From positions 1 to 36,492 of the forward strand of contig CAKPOI010000011.1 of NCBI GenBank assembly GCA_934169775.1: a stretch of DNA of 36,492 nt, in the 5' to 3' direction. The DNA is from an uncultured Clostridia bacterium. GTDB lineage: Bacteria > Bacillota > Clostridia > TANB77 > CAG-508. Below are positions 31,967 to 36,492 of the stretch, piece after piece. The notes under the pieces are model-generated. The model saw nothing but the letters and a program-made list of their open reading frames with translations. It made no database searches and was not told the DNA's origin. How positions within the stretch are numbered: the stretch's first letter is position 1; the number at the start of each line of letters is the position of its first letter. Made by a program: the position numbers and the translations under genes.

Positions 31967-33073
31967 ATGAGAAAAAGAGAATTAAAAAATGTTGAATGGG
32001 GAGTCTTAATAATAGCTATCATTTTAACAATAATAGGGCTAGTAGCATTGTTTTCTGCAACTCAGAATACGGAATATGATGAGTTTAAAAAACAGATAGT
32101 ATGGTTTGTTATTAGTTTAATTATAATGTTAGTTTTTATGCTTATAGATTATGAAACACTTGCCAGGATATCACCTTTTTTTTATGGAGGATTTATTATT
32201 CTCCTGATAGCAGTTCTTTTTACAAAGCCAATAAATGGAGCAACAAGTTGGTTTAATATAGGAAGCTTTTCTTTTCAACCAGCTGAGTTTGCAAAAATTT
32301 TTGTAGTATTATTTTTATCAATGATAATAACTAGAATTCAAGCAAAAGGAAAGCAAGAAATAAATAGGCCTTTGAAATTATTGATAATATTTGCTGCATT
32401 AGCAGTACCTTTACTATTAATTATAAAACAACCAGATTATGGTACAGCAATGGCATTTATAGTTGCAACAGCATTAATGTTGTTTGCAGCAGGAATTAAT
32501 AAACGTTATATAATAGCTGTTATTGCTTTAATTGCAATAGCTATACCATTATTATATAATTTTGTTTTACCAGAACATGCTAAGAAAAGGATAGATATAT
32601 TTTTAAATCCAGAATCTGATCCAAGAGGAGCAGGATATAATATTATACAATCTAAGTTGGCTATTGGAGCAGGTGGATTAACAGGTATGGGATTATTAAA
32701 AGGTAATCAAACACAATTAGGATTTTTGTATCCAAAAACTACAGATTTTATTTTTTCTGTAATAGGGGAAGAAATGGGATTTATAGTTGCTGGAGCAATT
32801 ATAATATTATATGTTGTATTTATAACTAAAATTATATATATAGCAAAAACTGCTAAAGATACTACAGGAACATTGATAGCAGCAGGAATTGCAGGAATTT
32901 TTATATTCCATATGATAGAAAATATTGGTATGGTTATGGGACTCCTACCTATAACAGGTGTACCTTTACCATTTATAAGTTATGGTGGAAGTTCAATGAT
33001 TACAAATTATATAATGATAGGAATATTGTTAAATATTAGTGGAAAAAGACAAAAAACAATATTTGTACAATAA
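31967..33073 (+). CDS. rodA: SEDS-family peptidoglycan glycosyltransferase RodA
   Basis: 368 residues with about ten membrane helices. The SEDS core is visible: GATSWFNIGSFSFQPAEFAK, LLLIIKQPDYGTAM, ESDPRGAGYNIIQSKLAIG, then FSVIGEEMGFIVA and GVPLPFISYGGSSM. It polymerises lipid II for side-wall growth with a class B PBP. The length and short N-terminus favour RodA over FtsW, and position after minDE matches many Clostridia. The start has AGAGGT at 4-5 bases. Confidence 0.93.
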   Translation: MRKRELKNVEWGVLIIAIILTIIGLVALFSATQNTEYDEFKKQIVWFVISLIIMLVFMLIDYETLARISPFFYGGFIILLIAVLFTKPINGATSWFNIGSFSFQPAEFAKIFVVLFLSMIITRIQAKGKQEINRPLKLLIIFAALAVPLLLIIKQPDYGTAMAFIVATALMLFAAGINKRYIIAVIALIAIAIPLLYNFVLPEHAKKRIDIFLNPESDPRGAGYNIIQSKLAIGAGGLTGMGLLKGNQTQLGFLYPKTTDFIFSVIGEEMGFIVAGAIIILYVVFITKIIYIAKTAKDTTGTLIAAGIAGIFIFHMIENIGMVMGLLPITGVPLPFISYGGSSMITNYIMIGILLNISGKRQKTIFVQ

Positions 33074-33077
33074 ATAA

Positions 33078-33115
33078 AAAATGTCCAATTTGTAGATATA
33101 CACTTTGGGCATTTT
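33078..33115 (+). terminator. Weak hairpin between rodA and dusB
   Basis: AAAATGTCCAA and TTGGGCATTTT (33078-33088, 33105-33115) form an 11-bp stem with one wobble pair and short T-run. It may attenuate rather than end transcription. Confidence 0.5.
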
Positions 33116-33135
33116 GTAATATGATGGAGGAATTT

Positions 33136-34113
33136 ATGTATTATAAAAAAATTAAGATAGGGAATCAAGAGATTGAAAATAATATTTTTTTGGCACCAAT
33201 GGCTGGTATAACAGATAAGTCATATAGAAAAATTTGCAAAAAAATGGGAGCAGGACTTGTTTATACTGAAATGATAAGTAGTAGAGCAATTTTTCATGAT
33301 GATACGAAGACTAAGCTTTTAATGGATACTAATGGAGAACTAAGGCCAGTTGCATACCAGATTTTTGGAAGTGAAGAGGAATCAATGGCTTTTGCTGCAA
33401 AATATTTAGAAGATAAAGCAGATATTATAGATATAAATATGGGATGTCCAGCTCCAAAAGTTGTAAAGAATGGTGATGGTAGCAAATTGTTATTAGATAT
33501 TAATAAAGCAGAAAAAGTAATAGAAGCTGTTGTTAAAAATACTACAAAACCAGTTACTTTGAAAATAAGAGAGGGATGGGACCATAATAATATAGTTGCA
33601 GTTGAATTTGCACAAATGGCTGAAAACAAAGGGATATCTGCAATAACTGTTCATGGTAGAACTAGAACAGATTTTTATTCTGGAAAAGCAGACTTAGAAA
33701 TTATAAAAAAAGTTAAAGAAGCTGTAAAAATTCCTGTTATTGCAAATGGTGATGTAGTGGATGAGGAATCAGCATTACAAATGTTTGAAATAACTGGTGC
33801 TGATGGAATCATGATAGGTAGAGGAACTTTTGGTAATCCATGGCTTTTTAAAAAGATTGCGCATTTTTTACAAACTGGAGAAAAATTACCAGATGTGTCT
33901 CTTGAAGAAAGATTAGAAGTTTTAAAATATCATGTAAAATTGGAACTTAAAAATAAACCTGAAATTGTTGCCATTAGAGAGCTTAGAAAACCTATATCTT
34001 GGTATACTAAAGGTTTAAAAGATTCAAGTGAATTTAGAGACAAAATTAATAAAATTGAAAATATTGATGAATTAATGAGTGAAATAGATATATATTTTAA
34101 TAATATTAAGTAG
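33136..34113 (+). CDS. dusB: tRNA-dihydrouridine synthase
   Basis: ATG 33136 is chosen because TGGAGGA lies 5 bases before it; the in-frame ATG 33121 would overlap that site. 325 residues. FMN TIM-barrel motifs: NNIFLAPMAGITDKSYRKIC at the start, IIDINMGCPAPKVVKNGDGS with the catalytic Cys, then AVEFAQMAENKGISAITVHG and MIGRGTFGNPWLF for phosphate binding. The C-terminal helical domain (about 245-320) recognises tRNA. It reduces specific uridines to dihydrouridine. The gene lies between rodA and the GerS-like gene. Confidence 0.96.
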   Translation: MYYKKIKIGNQEIENNIFLAPMAGITDKSYRKICKKMGAGLVYTEMISSRAIFHDDTKTKLLMDTNGELRPVAYQIFGSEEESMAFAAKYLEDKADIIDINMGCPAPKVVKNGDGSKLLLDINKAEKVIEAVVKNTTKPVTLKIREGWDHNNIVAVEFAQMAENKGISAITVHGRTRTDFYSGKADLEIIKKVKEAVKIPVIANGDVVDEESALQMFEITGADGIMIGRGTFGNPWLFKKIAHFLQTGEKLPDVSLEERLEVLKYHVKLELKNKPEIVAIRELRKPISWYTKGLKDSSEFRDKINKIENIDELMSEIDIYFNNIK

Positions 34114-34192
34114 TATTGATAATGTGCAAAATAGACATATACACTATCTTTTTTGAATAAAATTTAAAAGAAAATAAAAGGTGGTGTGAGGT

Positions 34193-34822
34193 TTGAAAAA
34201 TAAATTTGTTGTAATTTTTAGTGTTATAATACTTATAATTATAGTTTTGATTGTTTTACAAATATTTATTAAAAATCCGATTAAAAATAAAAAAATAGGT
34301 AATAATAGTAGTAGTCAAGAAATTATAGATAATCTTATGAATATTAGCTCATATGAAGCAGAGATTGAGATGTCAGTTTATAGTAATAAAAATGAAAATA
34401 AATATAGAATAAAACAAAAATATAGTATTGATGGCGAACAGGAAAAATCTATTCAAGAAGTATTAGAGCCAAGTAATATTGAGGGAATCAAAATAATTCA
34501 TGAAAAGGATAAGTTGACACTAGAAAATAGTAAATTAAGTTTGACAAATATTATTGAAAATTATAAATATGTTACAAATAGTTGTATTGATTTAAGTGGT
34601 TTTATAAATGAATATAAAAAATGTGAAAATAAAAAAATGCAGGAAAATGATGATAATATAATTTTAGATTTGACAAGTGAAAATACTAATCCATACATAA
34701 AATATAGAATGCTAGTAATAGATAAAAAAACAGGTAAACCTATAAAAATGGAATGTAAGTCTGAGAACAAAAAAGAAGCAGTTTACATATTATATACTGA
34801 GGTAAAGCTAAATACAAAATAG
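34193..34822 (+). CDS. GerS-like germination-associated membrane protein
   Basis: 209 residues from TTG 34193, in front of which AAAGGTGGTG and GAGGT give the ribosome site. One N-terminal hydrophobic helix (about 4-26) is followed by an exported domain of beta-strand character: SSYEAEIEMSVYSNKNENKY, then QKYSIDGEQEKSIQEV and the end YRMLVIDKKTGKPIKMEC. This resembles GerS and GerS-related proteins, lipoproteins of Clostridia that assist spore cortex hydrolysis. No lipobox Cys is seen, so it appears anchored by its helix. In Clostridioides difficile gerS lies near alr and mazEF; here mazF follows but alr is missing, which supports the call by context. Confidence 0.68.
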   Translation: MKNKFVVIFSVIILIIIVLIVLQIFIKNPIKNKKIGNNSSSQEIIDNLMNISSYEAEIEMSVYSNKNENKYRIKQKYSIDGEQEKSIQEVLEPSNIEGIKIIHEKDKLTLENSKLSLTNIIENYKYVTNSCIDLSGFINEYKKCENKKMQENDDNIILDLTSENTNPYIKYRMLVIDKKTGKPIKMECKSENKKEAVYILYTEVKLNTK

Positions 34823-34911
34823 ATATAATGTATTCTTTACTTCGAGCTAATTTGAGTTAAAACATATATAGAAAAAAACTTGACAATATAAGAACTTAGG
34901 AGTGAAGATAT

Positions 34912-35259
34912 ATGACAATTAAAAGAGGAGATATGTTTTATGCAGATTTGAGTCCAGTAATAGGTTCAGAACAAGGCGGAATAAGACCTGTTGTAATTAT
35001 TCAAAACGATTTAGGTAATAAATATAGTCCAACAGTTATTGCTGCAGCAATAACATCACAAACTAGTAAGGCAAAACTCCCTACACATATTGATGTAGAT
35101 TGTAAAACTTGTGGATTAAAGAGTGATTCAGTTATTTTGGCAGAACAGATTAGAACAATAGATAAAAGTAGACTAAAAGAGAAAATTGGTCATATCGAAG
35201 ATGAAAAAGTTATGAATCAAATTAATAATGCACTTGGAGTTAGTTTCGGTTTAGATTAA
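34912..35259 (+). CDS. ndoA: MazF/EndoA-type mRNA interferase
   Basis: 115 residues, the usual EndoA length. Start GDMFYADLSPVIGSEQGGIR and then PVVIIQNDLGNKYSPTVIAA match the MazF/PemK fold; the Arg of GGIRPV and Thr of AAAITSQ are the catalytic positions of the family. The end shows EQIRTIDKSRLKEKIG. It cleaves mRNA at short sequences (UACAU in Bacillus and clostridial EndoA). An antitoxin gene is normally just upstream; only 89 non-coding bases precede it here, so it appears as a solo toxin. TAGGAGTG precedes the ATG. Confidence 0.93.
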   Translation: MTIKRGDMFYADLSPVIGSEQGGIRPVVIIQNDLGNKYSPTVIAAAITSQTSKAKLPTHIDVDCKTCGLKSDSVILAEQIRTIDKSRLKEKIGHIEDEKVMNQINNALGVSFGLD

Positions 35260-35286
35260 AAATTTATAAAAAACAAGAGTAGGAAC

Positions 35287-35329
35287 AAAAAAGTGTTCAG
35301 TAATCTTTATGATTATTGAACACTTTTTT
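35287..35329. terminator. Bidirectional terminator
   Basis: A long hairpin (AAAAAAGTGTTCA paired with TGAACACTTTTTT, plus inner GTAATC/GATTAT) lies between the convergent mazF and HD-GYP genes, with A/T tracts for both directions. Confidence 0.9.
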
Positions 35330-35338
35330 GTCATTTTG

Positions 35339-36286
35339 TTACACTTTTAGTTTCTTAATTTGTTTTATTTCTTCACGTAAATGTGTTATTTGAGCTTTTT
35401 TATTGTTATAACTTTCTTCATATTCAGAAAGTATAGTTTCAAAATTTTCCGGTGTTTCTTCAGGAGCTAAGTATGCTTTTATACCTTCTAAATAATACTG
35501 CTTTTTCTTTTCAGTTGTTGATTTTAACATTTTTTCTTGATATTTTTTTGCGGTTTTTAATCTTTTCATAGTTATATCTAAAGTATTTATATATTCTAGA
35601 GAACAACCTATTTCATATTCAATATCTTCAATAACAACTGAAATTAAAGCTTTTACAATTATAGGATTATTTTTTCCTAATTTTGCATTATCACTTACAT
35701 GTTTTACTGCTACTGATGAATCTATTTGGTGGAATGGTTTTGTGTTTTCTATTAGTATTTTTATTGTATCTGTGATTCCAATATGGCTTTTATATTGTCT
35801 TTTGCTAACTATGGCATCATATTCATCAGCTACACGTATAATTTGTCCTTCATATGGTATGTCTTTTTTGGTCAGACCTTTTGGATATCCTGTACCATTT
35901 AGTGCTTCATGATGATAGATTGGGCCAGCAGCATATGGACGTAATTTTAAATCATTCATGCAAATATTATATCCAATTGTGGTATGTGTTTTCATAATTT
36001 CATATTCTTCATCTGTTAATTTTGCTGGTTTTTGTAATATTGATTGTGGTATAAATTGTTTTCCAATGTCATGTAAATAAGCACAAATTGTACAATATTC
36101 TGTAAATCCTTTTGTACAATGTAATTTTTCGCATATTCTACATGTTAGATTTGCTACATTTTCGCAGTGTTTTCTTGTAAATACATCTAGGCTTCCTAAT
36201 ATATTTAATTGATATTGCATTGTTTTATCTAAATTGTATGATTTTAATGCTGTTGGTGAATAAAAATCAAAAACTTGTTCTTTCAT
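35339..36286 (-). CDS. HD-GYP-type phosphohydrolase
   Basis: ATG 36286 follows AAAGGAAG at 10 bases; a TTG extension to 36349 has poor spacing. 315 residues. The HD domain (about 35-195) has His40, His72-Asp73 (YLHDIGKQF), His101 (MKTHTTIGYN) and the HD-GYP signature HHEALNGTGYPKG (125-137), then RVADEYDAIVSKRQYK. The canonical GYP signature has D where N130 is found. HD-GYP proteins hydrolyse cyclic di-GMP or related signals; no receiver or GGDEF domain is fused, so the signal is unknown. Residues ~200-315 are a helical, Lys/Glu-rich extension with coiled-coil character (SEYEESYNNKKAQITHLREE). An inverted repeat upstream (36459-36487) may regulate it. Confidence 0.9.
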   Translation of the reverse strand: MKEQVFDFYSPTALKSYNLDKTMQYQLNILGSLDVFTRKHCENVANLTCRICEKLHCTKGFTEYCTICAYLHDIGKQFIPQSILQKPAKLTDEEYEIMKTHTTIGYNICMNDLKLRPYAAGPIYHHEALNGTGYPKGLTKKDIPYEGQIIRVADEYDAIVSKRQYKSHIGITDTIKILIENTKPFHQIDSSVAVKHVSDNAKLGKNNPIIVKALISVVIEDIEYEIGCSLEYINTLDITMKRLKTAKKYQEKMLKSTTEKKKQYYLEGIKAYLAPEETPENFETILSEYEESYNNKKAQITHLREEIKQIKKLKV

Positions 36287-36458
36287 AATTATTTTTCTTC
36301 CTTTCTTTAAGCCGGGCTCAGTTGGAAAAAATTTGTGATTATTTTTCAATTTCTTTCCATTTTTAATTTTTTCATTTCTATAATAACATTAAAATCTTAA
36401 AAGTGCAATAAATTTTATGTCAATAGTTTTTGAAAATGTCTCAAAAATTTTTAAACAT

Positions 36459-36487
36459 TAGCACTAAAATTTTAAGAATTAGTGCTA
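36459..36487. promoter_or_regulatory. Inverted repeat at right edge
   Basis: TAGCACTAA (36459-36467) and TTAGTGCTA (36479-36487) form a perfect 9-bp inverted repeat about 170 bases upstream of the HD-GYP gene. It could be an operator or the hairpin of a feature beyond the window edge. Confidence 0.4.
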
Positions 36488-36492
36488 GTGTT

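Noticed and set aside
34880..34885. TTGACA upstream of mazF as a promoter
   Set aside because: The -10 position 17 bases later (around 34903) has no TATAAT-like hexamer and would give a start at or inside the start codon.
1..36492. tRNA or rRNA genes, replication origin, integrase or insertion sequence
   Set aside because: No cloverleaf with a TTCGA loop, no rRNA-like GC-rich tract, no DnaA-box cluster, and no transposase or integrase motif was recognised by eye.

Overview
The window is very AT-rich, low-GC Gram-positive DNA and reads as the chromosome of an anaerobic, spore-forming member of the Clostridia, probably an uncultured gut-type lineage. The evidence is a full-length Spo0A, a SpoIVFA/SpoIVFB pair beside minD/minE, a YtaF-type sporulation membrane protein, a GerS-like protein beside a MazF/EndoA toxin, class D-like sortase biology, and strong GGAGG ribosome binding sites throughout. 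No rRNA, tRNA, CRISPR array, insertion sequence or prophage was recognised.

Left end (1-4.7 kb), cell surface. The 3' end of a large surface protein runs off the left edge. Its last ~45 codons switch abruptly to GC-rich, C-ending codons in a C-type-lectin-like domain ending GIRPTLYVN. This is the hallmark of the variable region of a diversity-generating retroelement (DGR), although no reverse transcriptase or template repeat lies in the window. Next come a sortase, a thioester/SpaA-domain adhesin whose LPVTG motif sits at the extreme C-terminus with no membrane anchor, and a membrane-anchored DUF4163/DUF3298-type protein.

4.9-8.6 kb. HtrA-type protease (minus strand) with CssR-like boxes upstream, an orphan membrane-anchored NitT/TauT-type substrate-binding protein, a 141-bp tandem repeat made of three hairpins, and a divergent Rpn-like protein. 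One hairpin of the repeat recurs about 20 kb away in front of spoIVFA.

8.6-19.7 kb. Two XRE regulators flank smc. Then ytaF with a Spo0A-box-like site, a P-type Ca2+-ATPase, and a co-directional set: SplB-like radical SAM protein, a frameshifted methyltransferase, a guanylate-kinase-like protein and a DUF402 protein.

19.8-26.3 kb. The conserved rpsF-ssb-rpsR operon, then an unrecognised minus-strand protein with an internal duplication and a palindrome at its predicted transcription start. Three metabolic or housekeeping genes follow (methionine gamma-lyase family, BaiN-like flavoprotein, YigZ), then spo0A.

26.3-28.1 kb. A gene-poor stretch with two very short ORFs that have good ribosome binding sites, two copies of an AGTATGTG...CACATACT inverted repeat, a ribbon-helix-helix-like gene, a small V-ATPase-F-like protein and a tail-anchored small protein.

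28.1-36.5 kb. A sporulation and cell-shape block: spoIVFA, spoIVFB, a pilin-like protein, minD, an unusually long minE, rodA, dusB, a GerS-like protein and a mazF without its antitoxin. An HD-GYP-type protein follows on the minus strand. Apart from direct base and motif reading, assignments rest on recognising family motifs by eye; no database search was possible.
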